The notes: generated by a model not told the origin, from the sequence alone. A DNA stretch of 64,000 nucleotides from Oceanivirga miroungae (GCF_902505095.1 NZ_CABWIB010000001.1:434001-498000); one strand, 5' to 3'. Positions 36,149 through 45,282 are shown, counted from the first letter of the stretch. Numbers and translations are program-made.

Positions 36149-37081
36149 ATGAGTAATAAGTTAATATTTTTAACACCTTTTATGAGAGAAATAATATGGG
36201 GTGGAGATAAGATAAAAAAAGAGTTTATGTATGAAACAAAAAGCGATAAAATAGGAGAAGCCTGGATAGTTAGTGCAAATGAAAATGGTATGAGTTATGT
36301 TAAAGATGGAGAGTTTAAAGGTTTAAGCTTAAAAGAACTTTATGAAAAAAACAAAAACCTATTTGGAAACACTACTACAAAAGATTTCCCATTATTAGTT
36401 AAGTATATAGATGCTAAAGATGATTTAAGCGTTCAAGTACACCCTGATGATAATTATGCAAGAAAAGTTGAAGGGCCTACATTTAATGGTAAAAGTGAGG
36501 CTTGGTATATATTAGAAACAGAAAAAGATACACAAATTGAAATTGGGCATAACGCTAAATCAAAAGAAGAATTAAGAAAATTAGTGGAAGAAAAAAAATG
36601 GGACGAGTTACTATCATTTAGAGATGTTAAAAAAGGAGATTTTTTTGATATAGCTCCAGGTACTGTACATGCTATAAAAAAAGGAACTCTTTTATTAGAA
36701 GTACAACAAAATAGTGATATTACATATAGATTTTATGATTATGACAGAATGCAAAATGGTAAATTAAGAGAACTTCATATAGATAAAAGTATAGATGTTA
36801 CAAATTGCCCTCATGTTGAAGATAATAGTACGAGAAAAAAATATGAAGATTATGAACTACTAGTAGATAATCCATATTTTAAAATGAAAAAATATGAAGT
36901 AAATGATAAAGTAAGAATAGAAAATACTGAAAACTTTGTAATAATAGCAGTATTAAGTGGAGAAGGTAAAATAAATGAAACTATCATAAAAAAAGGAGAT
37001 AACTTCATTATTCCATATGGTTATAAAGATATTGAATTTACTGGAAAATTAGAGTTCATGTATATAGTTTCAAATAAGTAA
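36149..37081 (+). CDS. manA: Mannose-6-phosphate isomerase, class I
   Basis: 310-residue zinc cupin enzyme that interconverts mannose 6-phosphate and fructose 6-phosphate. FMREIIWGGDKIKKEF at the N-terminus; zinc ligands expected in VQVHPDDNYA and KSEAWYIL; FDIAPGTVHAIKKGTLLLEVQQNSDITYRFYDYDR is diagnostic. Short form as in Firmicutes. Its place at the end of a beta-glucoside operon suggests mannose-containing disaccharides or mannobiose may also be used. Confidence 0.95.
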   Translation: MSNKLIFLTPFMREIIWGGDKIKKEFMYETKSDKIGEAWIVSANENGMSYVKDGEFKGLSLKELYEKNKNLFGNTTTKDFPLLVKYIDAKDDLSVQVHPDDNYARKVEGPTFNGKSEAWYILETEKDTQIEIGHNAKSKEELRKLVEEKKWDELLSFRDVKKGDFFDIAPGTVHAIKKGTLLLEVQQNSDITYRFYDYDRMQNGKLRELHIDKSIDVTNCPHVEDNSTRKKYEDYELLVDNPYFKMKKYEVNDKVRIENTENFVIIAVLSGEGKINETIIKKGDNFIIPYGYKDIEFTGKLEFMYIVSNK

Positions 37082-37089
37082 AAAAATGA

Positions 37090-37118
37090 TTGACAAAGTA
37101 AAACAAAAGTTGTAAAAT
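37090..37118 (+). promoter_or_regulatory. Predicted promoter of the outer-membrane protein gene
   Basis: TTGACA (37090-37095), 17-bp spacer, TAAAAT (37113-37118), 9 bp after the manA stop. Confidence 0.7.
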
Positions 37119-37180
37119 CTCTTAAAAATAGAAACACATAAAAACGGTAACATAAAATAAAAAATAAAGGAAAGGAGAGT

Positions 37181-37210
37181 ATGATATATATCATACAAGT
37201 AAAATTATGA
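37181..37210 (+). CDS. Possible 9-codon leader peptide over a palindrome
   Basis: A strong RBS (AAAGGAGAG, 37171-37179) is followed not by the main gene but by ATG 37181, reading MIYIIQVKL and stopping at TGA 37208-37210, which overlaps the ATG of the next gene (ATGA). The first 14 bases form a perfect palindrome ATGATATATATCAT (37181-37194). Either the short frame couples translation to the barrel gene, or the palindrome folds so that the RBS approaches ATG 37207. Confidence 0.4.
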   Translation: MIYIIQVKL

Positions 37211-38754
37211 AAAAATTAAAAAATATAGCATTGATTTTAGCTCTTATGTTCTCAGTAGTTCAAGTGAGTGTGGCGGAGGCGCAAGAAGGCCTCCCTGTAA
37301 AAACTGAATGGAAAGAAACTTTAACAAAAAAACAAATAGAAGAATTTAGCAAATTGTATGAAATATCTAAAAAAACTTTTGAGGAATTTGAACCTGATAT
37401 AAAAGAAACAATAGCTGCAACAAAGAAGCTAAAAGTTTTGTTGGAAAAAATTAAAGGGTATAAGCAAAATGCAATTGATAAATCAAAAGTGAGTGGTTGG
37501 GAGCAAGATAAAAATACATTTAATGAAGAATATGCTGAAACAAGTGCTTCTAAAATATTAGAAAAAATTACGGAGTTAGAGACTAAATATGATAATGTTA
37601 GAGCATATACTGATTATGAAACAAAAGTTCAAGAAAAAATTGATAAAATCAAGGACATGAATAAAATTTTAGACGAACTAAGAAAAAAATTTATTACTAA
37701 TGTAGATATTACTGACTTTAAAGACGACAAAAAGACAAATGAAAAATTAAAAGAACTAGATATGCTGATAGAAAAAATTAAGCCGATAGATGAATTGGCA
37801 AAAAATATTTATGAGATTGTGGGACATAAAAATTATAATAGCATAGAGGAAAAAAAGAGGGGACGACTAGAGGAATATTTAACTTCCTTAGAAGATATGG
37901 GATTACAAAATATTAGAAATGCTAAATATTTAATACCAATAACTGAATTAGTAAAAGAATTAAATGATATACTTGGAATACCAAATAAAGAAAAGAATGA
38001 TGAACTAAAAGAGGAAACTAAAAAAGTAATAGATGTAGAGGCTATATTAAATGATGCTAAGGTTATATACGTAGATGACATGCAAATTAGTAAGTATTTA
38101 GATAAGAATATACATCTTGAATTTTCAGTAAGTCAAGCAGATATTAAGAAGGTAAAAGATGCATACAAAGTGTTTTCTCAATTTGAATTAGCTTATACAC
38201 AAAATTTACCAAAAGAATTTAAGCTAGGAGCATTTGGTGGATATTCAATATTTGATGGTGCATATTATGCAGGGCTTGTTGGTTCATGGAAGGATTTACA
38301 ACTAGGTATTAGATATAGAGGTGTAAATTTAAATGAAAAATATACTAATATAGTAGAGGCTAAAGCAAAATATGTACATAAATTTAAAGTATCAGAAATG
38401 GTAAATGTTTCTGTATTTGGTAGTGGATTAGTTAGACATAACTTTAAAACAAAATATGATAATAACTTATACTTAAAAGCAAATACAAGTGGACAAGTAA
38501 AAGCAGGAGCTAATTTAGGTGTTCTAATTAAAAATGTAGAATTAGATGTAAATAATGATATAGCATGGAATATAAATAATAAAGCAACAATAACAAATGA
38601 TAAAGTTGAAAAATCAAAAGACTTTTCTAAATTTGTTTACACATTTGGCTTAGGTGCTAAATACAATTTAAAAGGATTTGTAGTATCAGCTTCAGTTAAT
38701 ATTAAATCTAATTTAGATTACAATGCTAGTTTAGGATTAGGTTATAAATTTTAA
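37207..38754 (+). CDS. Unrecognised outer-membrane protein: helical periplasmic part plus C-terminal barrel
   Basis: 515 residues; I do not recognise the family. A signal peptide (about 1-26, ...VSVAEA) is followed by about 290 residues that are charged and helical with coiled-coil character (KKQIEEFSKLYEISKKTF; ITELETKYDNVRAYTDYETKV). From about residue 325 there are alternating short strands rich in Gly/Tyr (KLGAFGGYSIFDGAYYAGLVGSW; LGIRYRGV; FKVSEMVNVSVFGSG), and the chain ends LGLGYKF, the C-terminal Phe signature of outer-membrane barrels. Eight to ten strands are likely. Start ATG 37207 lacks its own RBS (see 37181-37210). Single-gene unit. Confidence 0.8.
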   Translation: MKKLKNIALILALMFSVVQVSVAEAQEGLPVKTEWKETLTKKQIEEFSKLYEISKKTFEEFEPDIKETIAATKKLKVLLEKIKGYKQNAIDKSKVSGWEQDKNTFNEEYAETSASKILEKITELETKYDNVRAYTDYETKVQEKIDKIKDMNKILDELRKKFITNVDITDFKDDKKTNEKLKELDMLIEKIKPIDELAKNIYEIVGHKNYNSIEEKKRGRLEEYLTSLEDMGLQNIRNAKYLIPITELVKELNDILGIPNKEKNDELKEETKKVIDVEAILNDAKVIYVDDMQISKYLDKNIHLEFSVSQADIKKVKDAYKVFSQFELAYTQNLPKEFKLGAFGGYSIFDGAYYAGLVGSWKDLQLGIRYRGVNLNEKYTNIVEAKAKYVHKFKVSEMVNVSVFGSGLVRHNFKTKYDNNLYLKANTSGQVKAGANLGVLIKNVELDVNNDIAWNINNKATITNDKVEKSKDFSKFVYTFGLGAKYNLKGFVVSASVNIKSNLDYNASLGLGYKF

Positions 38755-38762
38755 TTAAAAAA

Positions 38763-38795
38763 AGTGTATGCCAAATAATTTGTTTGGCATACGCT
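38763..38795 (-). terminator. Hairpin after the barrel gene
   Basis: 13-bp stem, AGTGTATGCCAAA (38763-38775) / TTTGGCATACGCT (38783-38795), one G-U pair. A T-run follows only on the minus strand, so as a classic terminator it reads leftward. On the plus strand it may still slow transcription or protect the mRNA end. Confidence 0.5.
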
Positions 38796-38804
38796 AAAAA
38801 AAGT

Positions 38805-38833
38805 TTGACAAAATACTTGATATAGTGTAAAAT
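38805..38833 (+). promoter_or_regulatory. Predicted promoter of infC-rpmI-rplT
   Basis: TTGACA (38805-38810), 17-bp spacer, TAAAAT (38828-38833), giving a leader of about 160 nt. Confidence 0.75.
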
Positions 38834-38839
38834 TACATT

Positions 38840-38984
38840 GTATTTGTGAAGAAGAAATTTTGATTTCTCACCTTTCCATTTTAAATGAGTCAGGTTTTAT
38901 TATAATTGCAAGGCGAAAGCTTAATTTTTTTTGTGATGTAATAATTTGAGAAACAAGATTAATGTCTTGTTTTTTTTAATAGTA
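38840..38984 (+). promoter_or_regulatory. infC leader with attenuator (L20-leader-like)
   Basis: A terminator hairpin AAACAAGA (38951-38958) / TCTTGTTT (38965-38972) plus T-run stands just before the infC RBS. TTTCTCA (38864-38870) is complementary to TGAGAAA (38947-38953), which overlaps the hairpin's left arm, so an antiterminator can compete with it. Firmicutes infC-rpmI-rplT operons are controlled by L20 binding to such a leader. Whether this is the same RNA class needs a covariance search. Confidence 0.6.
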
Positions 38985-39000
38985 ATAGGAGGTGTTCTGT

Positions 39001-39525
39001 ATAAAAGCAGTAAACAAGTCTGACAATGTCAGAATAAATGAACAAATAAGATCGAAAGAGGTAAGAGTAATACTAGATGATGGTGAAGCATTAGGTCTTA
39101 TGAGTATTAAAGAAGCTTTAGAAGTTGCAAATGAAAAGGGATTAGATTTAGTTGAAGTATCACCTAATGCTAAGCCACCAGTTTGTAAGGTAATGAATTA
39201 TAGTAAATATAAATATGAAAAAGCTAAAAAAGAAAAAGAAAATAAAAAGAAACAAAAAAATGTGGTAATTAAAGAAATAAGAATTAAGCCACATATTGAC
39301 ACTAATGATATGGAAACTAAGAAAAAACAAATAACTAAGTTTTTAGAAAAAGAAAATAAGGTTAAAATTAGTTTAAGATTATCAGGACGTGAGAAGTTAC
39401 ATATAGAATCTGCTATTAAAGTTTTAGATGACATCGCAAGCTATTTTGAAGAAGCAGCGCTTGTTGAGAAAAAATATGGAAAAGAACAAATGCAAAAATA
39501 TATAATGATAACACCTAAAAAATAA
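39001..39525 (+). CDS. infC: Translation initiation factor IF-3, predicted AUA start
   Basis: 174 residues. IF-3 binds the 30S subunit and rejects wrong start codons. The frame's only conventional upstream start is a GTG at 38992, which lies inside the Shine-Dalgarno sequence AGGAGGTG (38987-38994) and cannot serve. The codon with correct spacing (8 nt) is ATA at 39001, giving (M)[23 protein letters not shown], the usual IF-3 N-terminus. infC genes commonly use AUU, AUC or AUA, allowing IF-3 to repress its own synthesis. Domains: N-terminal to about residue 75, lysine-rich linker, and C-terminal [20 protein letters not shown]. First of infC-rpmI-rplT. Confidence 0.93.
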   Translation: MKAVNKSDNVRINEQIRSKEVRVILDDGEALGLMSIKEALEVANEKGLDLVEVSPNAKPPVCKVMNYSKYKYEKAKKEKENKKKQKNVVIKEIRIKPHIDTNDMETKKKQITKFLEKENKVKISLRLSGREKLHIESAIKVLDDIASYFEEAALVEKKYGKEQMQKYIMITPKK

Positions 39526-39539
39526 AGGAGGAAACAATT

Positions 39540-39746
39540 ATGCCAAAAATGAAAACACATAAAGGTGCAAAGAAAAGAATTAAAGTAACTGGATCAGGAA
39601 AGTTCGCTATTAGACATTCAGGTAAAAGTCATATCTTAACTAAAAAGACTCATAAGAGAAAGAAACACTTAGGTGAAGATTACATACTAAGAGATGGACA
39701 AGCTAAAAAAGTTGCAAAACTATTAGTTGTTAGTCAAGGAAGATAG
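39540..39746 (+). CDS. rpmI: Ribosomal protein bL35
   Basis: 68 residues, highly basic, beginning [20 protein letters not shown] with the family's [10 protein letters not shown]-like motif, then [29 protein letters not shown]. Second gene of the infC operon, 14 bp after infC. Confidence 0.98.
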   Translation: MPKMKTHKGAKKRIKVTGSGKFAIRHSGKSHILTKKTHKRKKHLGEDYILRDGQAKKVAKLLVVSQGR

Positions 39747-39757
39747 GAGGATAGAAT

Positions 39758-40108
39758 ATGGCAAGAGTAAAAACTGGAATAGTTAGAAGAAAAAGACATA
39801 AAAAAGTATTAAAAGAAGCTAAAGGATATAAAGGAACAAGAAAAACTAACTTTAAAAAGGCTAATGAAGCAGTTAGAAGAGCAATGGCGTTCTCTACTGA
39901 ACATAGAAAATTAAAGAAAAGAACAATGAGAGAGTTATGGATAATAAGAATAAATGCTGCATCTAGAGCAAATGGATTATCTTACTCTAAATTCATGAAT
40001 GGATTAAAGAAATTAGAAATAGAATTAGACAGAAAAGTATTAGCTGATTTAGCAGTTAACAACTCAGTAGAATTTAAAGCATTAGTAGATAAAGTTAAGG
40101 CTTTATAA
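39758..40108 (+). CDS. rplT: Ribosomal protein bL20
   Basis: 116 residues. [34 protein letters not shown] at the N-terminus, and [24 protein letters not shown], are diagnostic. Binds 23S rRNA early in 50S assembly and in other bacteria represses its own operon through the leader. RBS TAGGAGGATAG. Confidence 0.98.
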   Translation: MARVKTGIVRRKRHKKVLKEAKGYKGTRKTNFKKANEAVRRAMAFSTEHRKLKKRTMRELWIIRINAASRANGLSYSKFMNGLKKLEIELDRKVLADLAVNNSVEFKALVDKVKAL

Positions 40109-40135
40109 TTACGGTATAATAGAAAGGAGCCTAGA

Positions 40136-40375
40136 ATGAAAAAAGGAATACACCCTAACTACAGATTAGTAGTTGTAGAAGACTTAAGTAACGGAGAAAA
40201 GTTTTTAACAAAATCAACTAAACAAACAAAAGAAACTACTGTATATGAAGGAGTTGAATACCCAGTAATTAAAGTTGCTATTACTTCAACATCTCACCCA
40301 TTTTATACAGGTAAATCTAAATTTGTTGATGAAACAGGTAGAGTTGATAAATTTAAGAAAAAATATAATTTATAG
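40136..40375 (+). CDS. rpmE: Ribosomal protein bL31, type B (zinc-free)
   Basis: 79 residues. [27 protein letters not shown] and the tail [28 protein letters not shown] are bL31. There is no cysteine, so it is the zinc-independent type B form. RBS GAAAGGAG. TATAAT boxes at 40104-40109 and 40115-40120 upstream suggest separate transcription from infC-rpmI-rplT. Terminator at 40382-40410. Confidence 0.97.
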   Translation: MKKGIHPNYRLVVVEDLSNGEKFLTKSTKQTKETTVYEGVEYPVIKVAITSTSHPFYTGKSKFVDETGRVDKFKKKYNL

Positions 40376-40381
40376 TATAAT

Positions 40382-40410
40382 GCAGAGGTTTATTTTTCTC
40401 TGCTTTTTTT
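40382..40410 (+). terminator. Terminator after rpmE
   Basis: GCAGAG (40382-40387) / CTCTGC (40398-40403), 10-nt loop, then TTTTTTT. Confidence 0.85.
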
Positions 40411-40430
40411 AAAATATTAAAGGAGGAACT

Positions 40431-41054
40431 ATGCAAATATTTGAATTTAATCACCCGCTAATACAACATAAGCTATCTATTTTAAGAAATGAAAATACAG
40501 ATACAAAGTTATTTAGAGAAAGTTTAACAGAAATAACATCGCTTATGATTTATGAAGCAACAAAGGATTTAAAATTAAAGCTTATAGAAACTAAAACACC
40601 TATTACAATTGCTAAGACAAAGGTTTTAGACGAACCAGTAACTATTGTCCCTATATTAAGAGCAGGTCTTGGTATGGTTGATGCTATGTTAGATGTAATA
40701 CCAACAGCAAAAGTTGGGCATTTAGGTGTATATAGAGATGAAAAAACATTTAAGCCTCATTATTATTATGCAAAAATGCCTACAAATGTAGCTGAAAGTA
40801 AAGTAATAATAACTGATCCAATGTTAGCAACTGGCGGATCTATAATATATACTATAGATTATCTAAAAAAATTAGGTGTTAAAAATATAACAGTAATGTG
40901 TATAATAGCTGCACCAGAAGGTATAAAAAATATTGAAGAAAAACATTCAGATATTTCTTTATACGTTGCATCAATTGATGAAAAATTAAATGATCATAAA
41001 TACATAGTTCCAGGTCTAGGAGACGCAGGAGACAGAATTTTTGGTACAAAATAA
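40431..41054 (+). CDS. upp: Uracil phosphoribosyltransferase
   Basis: Salvage enzyme making UMP from uracil and PRPP. 207 residues. [25 protein letters not shown] at the N-terminus, [27 protein letters not shown], the PRPP loop [15 protein letters not shown] and the C-terminal [29 protein letters not shown]. It heads a run of seven closely spaced genes to 45.97 kb. Confidence 0.98.
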   Translation: MQIFEFNHPLIQHKLSILRNENTDTKLFRESLTEITSLMIYEATKDLKLKLIETKTPITIAKTKVLDEPVTIVPILRAGLGMVDAMLDVIPTAKVGHLGVYRDEKTFKPHYYYAKMPTNVAESKVIITDPMLATGGSIIYTIDYLKKLGVKNITVMCIIAAPEGIKNIEEKHSDISLYVASIDEKLNDHKYIVPGLGDAGDRIFGTK

Positions 41055-41063
41055 GGAAAAAGT

Positions 41064-41549
41064 ATGCTTTTAAATAAAACAGAATTAAGCTTTGAAAAAT
41101 TTAATGAATTAGTAGAAAATTTTTCAAAAAGAATTTTAGAAAATAAAAAAAATAGTATATGTATTGGCTTAATAGGGGACTTAGGTACTGGTAAAACAGC
41201 TTTTTCTAAAAAGCTTTTATCATCATTAGGAGTTACAGAATATGTAAAAAGTCCTACTTTTACTTATTTAATTGAATATAACATAGATGGTATAGACATA
41301 TACCATTTTGATGTTTACCGTATTTCAAATGAAGATGAGCTATATAACATAGGATTTTATGACTATATAGATAATAATAATTCATTGGTACTAGTAGAGT
41401 GGGCTAACTTAATATTAGATGAAATGCCAAAAAATACAATATACTTTGAAATAGAACATAGTAAAGAAAATACAAGAATATATAGTAGCTATATAATTGA
41501 TAAAGGAGAAAAAATATATGTTGATGTTTACAATTACAAGTTCGACTAA
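41064..41549 (+). CDS. tsaE: tRNA t6A biosynthesis ATPase TsaE
   Basis: 161 residues, P-loop ATPase needed with TsaB and TsaD for N6-threonylcarbamoyladenosine at tRNA position 37. Walker A GDLGTGKTAF, VKSPTFTYLIEY, IYHFDVYRI and LVLVEWANLI are TsaE motifs. The C-terminus is a little longer than usual and overlaps tsaB by 32 bp. Weak RBS AAGGAAAAAGT. Confidence 0.95.
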   Translation: MLLNKTELSFEKFNELVENFSKRILENKKNSICIGLIGDLGTGKTAFSKKLLSSLGVTEYVKSPTFTYLIEYNIDGIDIYHFDVYRISNEDELYNIGFYDYIDNNNSLVLVEWANLILDEMPKNTIYFEIEHSKENTRIYSSYIIDKGEKIYVDVYNYKFD

Positions 41550-42195
41550 GTTAGCTAGTTTAAGTTTATTTGATGAAAATAATATGTTAGCTAATATAAA
41601 TGTTAATGTAAGAAAAACACATTCAACTAATATATTAGATGAATTAGAAAAACTTTATGAATGGAGTGATACTAAAATATCAGATACAACTGACGTAATA
41701 ATTTCAGTAGGGCCAGGTTCTTTTACTGGAGTTAGAATTGCGATGAGTTTAATTAAAGGCTTATTTACATTAGATAAAAGTGTAAATATATATACAGTAT
41801 CTGATTTAGATGCACTAGTATTTAATAATAGAGATAGAGCTAGTATTATAGTAGCTGGAATTGATTCTAGAAAAGGCAAAATATATGCAAGTGTTACTAA
41901 AAATAACGAAAAATTATTAGCTGACGGTGTATATAATATAGATGAAGTAATAGAATATGTAAATAAATATGATGATACCGTCTTATTTACAGGAGATATA
42001 TATGTAAATTACAGAGAAAAAATAGCTCACAAGAATTTAGTAGTATTAGATGAAACTTGCAGCTATATTGATTCCAAGGTATACTATAATATGTACAAAA
42101 AAGGCTTACTAATAAAGGGGAATATAGATAAAATAGTGCCTGATTATTTAGAAAAATCTCAGGCAGAAAAGGAATATAATAATGGCAATTCTTAA
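41518..42195 (+). CDS. tsaB: tRNA t6A biosynthesis protein TsaB
   Basis: 225 residues from ATG 41518, placed after RBS AAAGGAGAAA; a TTG at 41497 would precede that RBS. The actin/ASKHA-like protein starts MLMFTITSSTKLASLSLFD. VGPGSFTGVRIAMSLIKGL is the TsaB signature, and AGIDSRKGKIYASV follows. Binds TsaD (not in this window). It overlaps tsaE by 32 bp and ftsY by 14 bp. Confidence 0.94.
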   Translation: MLMFTITSSTKLASLSLFDENNMLANINVNVRKTHSTNILDELEKLYEWSDTKISDTTDVIISVGPGSFTGVRIAMSLIKGLFTLDKSVNIYTVSDLDALVFNNRDRASIIVAGIDSRKGKIYASVTKNNEKLLADGVYNIDEVIEYVNKYDDTVLFTGDIYVNYREKIAHKNLVVLDETCSYIDSKVYYNMYKKGLLIKGNIDKIVPDYLEKSQAEKEYNNGNS

Positions 42196-43060
42196 AGCAA
42201 AAGAAGGTTTTTTTAAAAAATTAAAACATTTTTTTATATCAAAACCAATAGACGATGACTTATATGAAGAATTAGAAGAACTTTTAATAAGTTCTGATAT
42301 GGGAGTAGAGTTAAGTGTTGAGATTATAGAAGAACTAGAATCTAGAAAATATAAAAATAGTCAAGATGTATATGATGCATTAGAAGAAATTTTAATATCA
42401 AAACTAGAAAGCGTTGAAAATAATTTGTTACACATAGAGAAAAACAAGCTTAATATCATATTTGTAATTGGAGTAAATGGAGTAGGAAAAACTACTTCTA
42501 TTGGAAAGATTGCAAATCAATTAAAAAATGAAGGATATAAGCTTGTATTAGGTGCAGCAGATACATTTCGTGCAGCAGCAATTGATCAATTAAATGAATG
42601 GGCAAATAGAGTAAATTGTAAAATGATTAGCCATAATAAAGGGACAGACCCTGCAGCTGTTGTATATGATACAATATCATATGCTACAAAAGAAAATGTA
42701 GATATAGCTATAATTGATACGGCAGGAAGATTACAAAATAAGAAAAATCTTATGGAAGAATTAAGAAAAATTAGTAGTATTATTGAGGAAAAAGCAAAAG
42801 ATGCAAATAAGGAAACTTTACTTGTAATTGATGCTACTACTGGACAAAATGGGTTAAATCAAGCTAAAATATTTAATGAGATAACAAAAATTGATGGAAT
42901 TATTTTAACTAAGTATGATGGTACAGCAAAAGGTGGAATAATTTTCCCAATTATATCTGAACTAAAAAAACCTATAAAATATATAGGTGTAGGGGAAGGT
43001 ATAAATGATTTAAAACCTTTTTGTGCAAAATCATTTGTTAAAGAAATTTTTGAAAAATAG
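42182..43060 (+). CDS. ftsY: Signal recognition particle receptor FtsY
   Basis: 292-residue SRP GTPase that docks ribosome-SRP complexes at the membrane. G1 VIGVNGVGKTTSIGKIA, LGAADTFRAAAIDQL, G3 IDTAGRLQNKKNLMEEL, G4 LTKYDGTAKGG and YIGVGEGINDLKPF. It is a minimal form: the long acidic A domain of E. coli FtsY is absent, as in many AT-rich bacteria. Start ATG lies inside tsaB. Confidence 0.97.
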   Translation: MAILKAKEGFFKKLKHFFISKPIDDDLYEELEELLISSDMGVELSVEIIEELESRKYKNSQDVYDALEEILISKLESVENNLLHIEKNKLNIIFVIGVNGVGKTTSIGKIANQLKNEGYKLVLGAADTFRAAAIDQLNEWANRVNCKMISHNKGTDPAAVVYDTISYATKENVDIAIIDTAGRLQNKKNLMEELRKISSIIEEKAKDANKETLLVIDATTGQNGLNQAKIFNEITKIDGIILTKYDGTAKGGIIFPIISELKKPIKYIGVGEGINDLKPFCAKSFVKEIFEK

Positions 43061-43072
43061 GAGTGGATTGAA

Positions 43073-44077
43073 GTGTCTAGAGATTTAATTAAAGAATTTA
43101 AACAAGAGTTATTAAAAAATGTAAAAAAAGTAGTTTTACCAGAAACACAAGATGAAAGAGTATTAAGAGCAGCTGCTCAAATACAAAAAGAAAAGTTTGC
43201 AAAGGTAATTTTAGTAGGTAATGTTGATAAAATAACTAAAGATGCAAATAAGTTTGGAATAGATATTAGTGAAGCTGAAATAATAGATCCTATGACTTAT
43301 GAAAAAACAGAAGAATTTGCACAAATTTTTGCAAAAATGAGAGAGAAAAAAGGTTTAACTTATGAAAAGGCATTAGAAATAATGAGAACAGATGAAAGAT
43401 ATTTTGGAGCTATGTTAGTTAAACAAGGTATAGCTAGTGGAATGGTAGCTGGTAGTATATCACCAACAGCTTGGGTATTAAGAGCAGCTATACAAGTAAT
43501 AGGACCAAAACCAGGACTTAAAACAGTATCAAGTTCATTCATTATGATTCTAAAAAATGAGGATTTAGGTGAAAATGGTGTAATGGTATTCTCTGATTCA
43601 GCAGTTATACCAGACCCAACTCCAGAACAATTAGCTGATATTGCAATAGAAGCAGTTAATAAGGCTAAAACAATAGCTAAGATAAAAGAACCAAAAGTTG
43701 CTTTATTAAGTTATTCAACTAAAGGTAGTGCTGGAGGAATGTGTGTAGATAAAATTACAGAAGCAAAAAGAATTCTAGATGAAAGACAAGTAGATTTCCT
43801 TTATGATGGAGAATTACAATTAGACGCTGCAATAGTTCCAAGTGTAGCTGAGTTAAAAGCAAAAGACTCAAAAGTAGCAGGATCAGCTAATGTACTTATC
43901 TTCCCTAACCTAAGTGCTGGTAATATTGGGTATAAATTAGTTCAAAGATTTGCAGGAGCAACTGCACTAGGACCATTTATTCAAGGATTAGCAAAACCAG
44001 TTCATGATTTATCTCGTGGATGTAGTGTAGAAGATATAGTATCAATAGTAGCAGTTACTGCAATAGAAGGAGAATAG
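43073..44077 (+). CDS. pta: Phosphate acetyltransferase
   Basis: 334 residues, short single-domain form. Converts acetyl-CoA and phosphate to acetyl phosphate. VVLPETQDERVLRAA, ASGMVAGSISPTAWVLRAAIQVIG, VFSDSAVIPDPTPEQLADIAIEA, LSYSTKGSA and the C-terminal GPFIQGLAKPVHDLSRGCSVEDI are typical. GTG start with RBS GGAGTGG. One base separates it from ackA, with which it forms the ATP-yielding acetate pathway. Confidence 0.97.
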   Translation: MSRDLIKEFKQELLKNVKKVVLPETQDERVLRAAAQIQKEKFAKVILVGNVDKITKDANKFGIDISEAEIIDPMTYEKTEEFAQIFAKMREKKGLTYEKALEIMRTDERYFGAMLVKQGIASGMVAGSISPTAWVLRAAIQVIGPKPGLKTVSSSFIMILKNEDLGENGVMVFSDSAVIPDPTPEQLADIAIEAVNKAKTIAKIKEPKVALLSYSTKGSAGGMCVDKITEAKRILDERQVDFLYDGELQLDAAIVPSVAELKAKDSKVAGSANVLIFPNLSAGNIGYKLVQRFAGATALGPFIQGLAKPVHDLSRGCSVEDIVSIVAVTAIEGE

Positions 44078-44078
44078 A

Positions 44079-45281
44079 ATGAAAATATTAGTTATAAATA
44101 GTGGAAGTTCATCATTAAAATTTGAAGTGATAGATACATCTACAAAACAAACATTAGTAAATGGTATATGTGAACGTATAGGAATATCAGATCAATTATT
44201 TACATATAAGAACAAGGTTAATTCTTATGTTGAAAAAGAAACAAAAGTTAGTATGCCTACACATAAAGATGCAATAGATCATTTATTAAAAGTATTAACA
44301 GATGAAAAAATTGGTGTAATAAAAAGCATAGAAGAATTAGATGCAATAGGACATAGAGTAGTTCAAGGTGGAGAATACTTTGATGATGCTGTAATAGTAG
44401 ATGAAGATGTAATAGCTAAAATTGAAGAATTAGCAAGTTTAGCACCACTTCATAATCCTGCAAATGTTATGGGTATAAAATTAATGAGAGAGTTATTACC
44501 AAATACTCCAAATGTAGCAGTATTTGACACAGCTTTCCATAGAACTATGCCAGATTACGCATTTAGATATCCTTTACCTCATGAAGACTATAAAAAGTAT
44601 AAGGTAAGAAAATATGGAGCACATGGAACAAGTCATAAATATGTAAGTTCTTATGTAAAAGATTTATTAAATAAAGAAGATAGTAAAATAATAGTGTGTC
44701 ATTTAGGAAATGGAGCTAGTATATCAGCAGTAAGAGATGGAAAAGTTGTAGATACTTCAATGGGCTTAACTCCATTAGGTGGTATAATGATGGGAACTCG
44801 TTGTGGTGATATGGATCCAGCAGTTGCGTTATACTTAATGCAAAAAAGAGAATTAACTGCTTCTGAGATGGATACAAGATTAAATAAGACATCTGGATTA
44901 AAAGCAATATTTGAAAAAAGTTCAGACTTTAGAGATATCTTAAAGGGTATGGAAGAAAATGACGAAAAAGCTTTCTTAGCATTTAATATGTTCTGTTACA
45001 GAGTCAGAAACTTTATAGGTTCATACATATTAGCATTAAATGGTATTGATGCTATCGTATTTACTGGTGGAATAGGTGAAAATGTTGCTAAGGTAAGAAG
45101 AAAAGTTTGTGAAAACTTAGAATTCTTAGGAATAAAAATGGATACTGAAAAAAATGAAATAAGAGTAGATGGAACAGCTGATTATACAGCAGCTGACTCA
45201 AAAGTTAAAATATTAAAAGTTGAAACTAAAGAAGAATTAATGATAGCCCTTGATACAGAAAGATTAGTTAAGGGGGAATAA
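44079..45281 (+). CDS. ackA: Acetate kinase
   Basis: 400 residues. Makes ATP and acetate from acetyl phosphate. VINSGSSSLKFEV at the N-terminus, AIGHRVVQGGE, FDTAFHRTMP, RRYGAHGTSH-like KYGAHGTSHKYV, CHLGNGASISAV and VFTGGIGEN are diagnostic ASKHA motifs. RBS AGGAGAAT overlaps the end of pta. Confidence 0.98.
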   Translation: MKILVINSGSSSLKFEVIDTSTKQTLVNGICERIGISDQLFTYKNKVNSYVEKETKVSMPTHKDAIDHLLKVLTDEKIGVIKSIEELDAIGHRVVQGGEYFDDAVIVDEDVIAKIEELASLAPLHNPANVMGIKLMRELLPNTPNVAVFDTAFHRTMPDYAFRYPLPHEDYKKYKVRKYGAHGTSHKYVSSYVKDLLNKEDSKIIVCHLGNGASISAVRDGKVVDTSMGLTPLGGIMMGTRCGDMDPAVALYLMQKRELTASEMDTRLNKTSGLKAIFEKSSDFRDILKGMEENDEKAFLAFNMFCYRVRNFIGSYILALNGIDAIVFTGGIGENVAKVRRKVCENLEFLGIKMDTEKNEIRVDGTADYTAADSKVKILKVETKEELMIALDTERLVKGE

Positions 45282-45282
45282 C

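Noticed and set aside
38992-38994. GTG as the start of infC
   Set aside because: It lies within the Shine-Dalgarno sequence AGGAGGTG itself, so a ribosome cannot use both; ATA 39001 has correct spacing and gives the family N-terminus.
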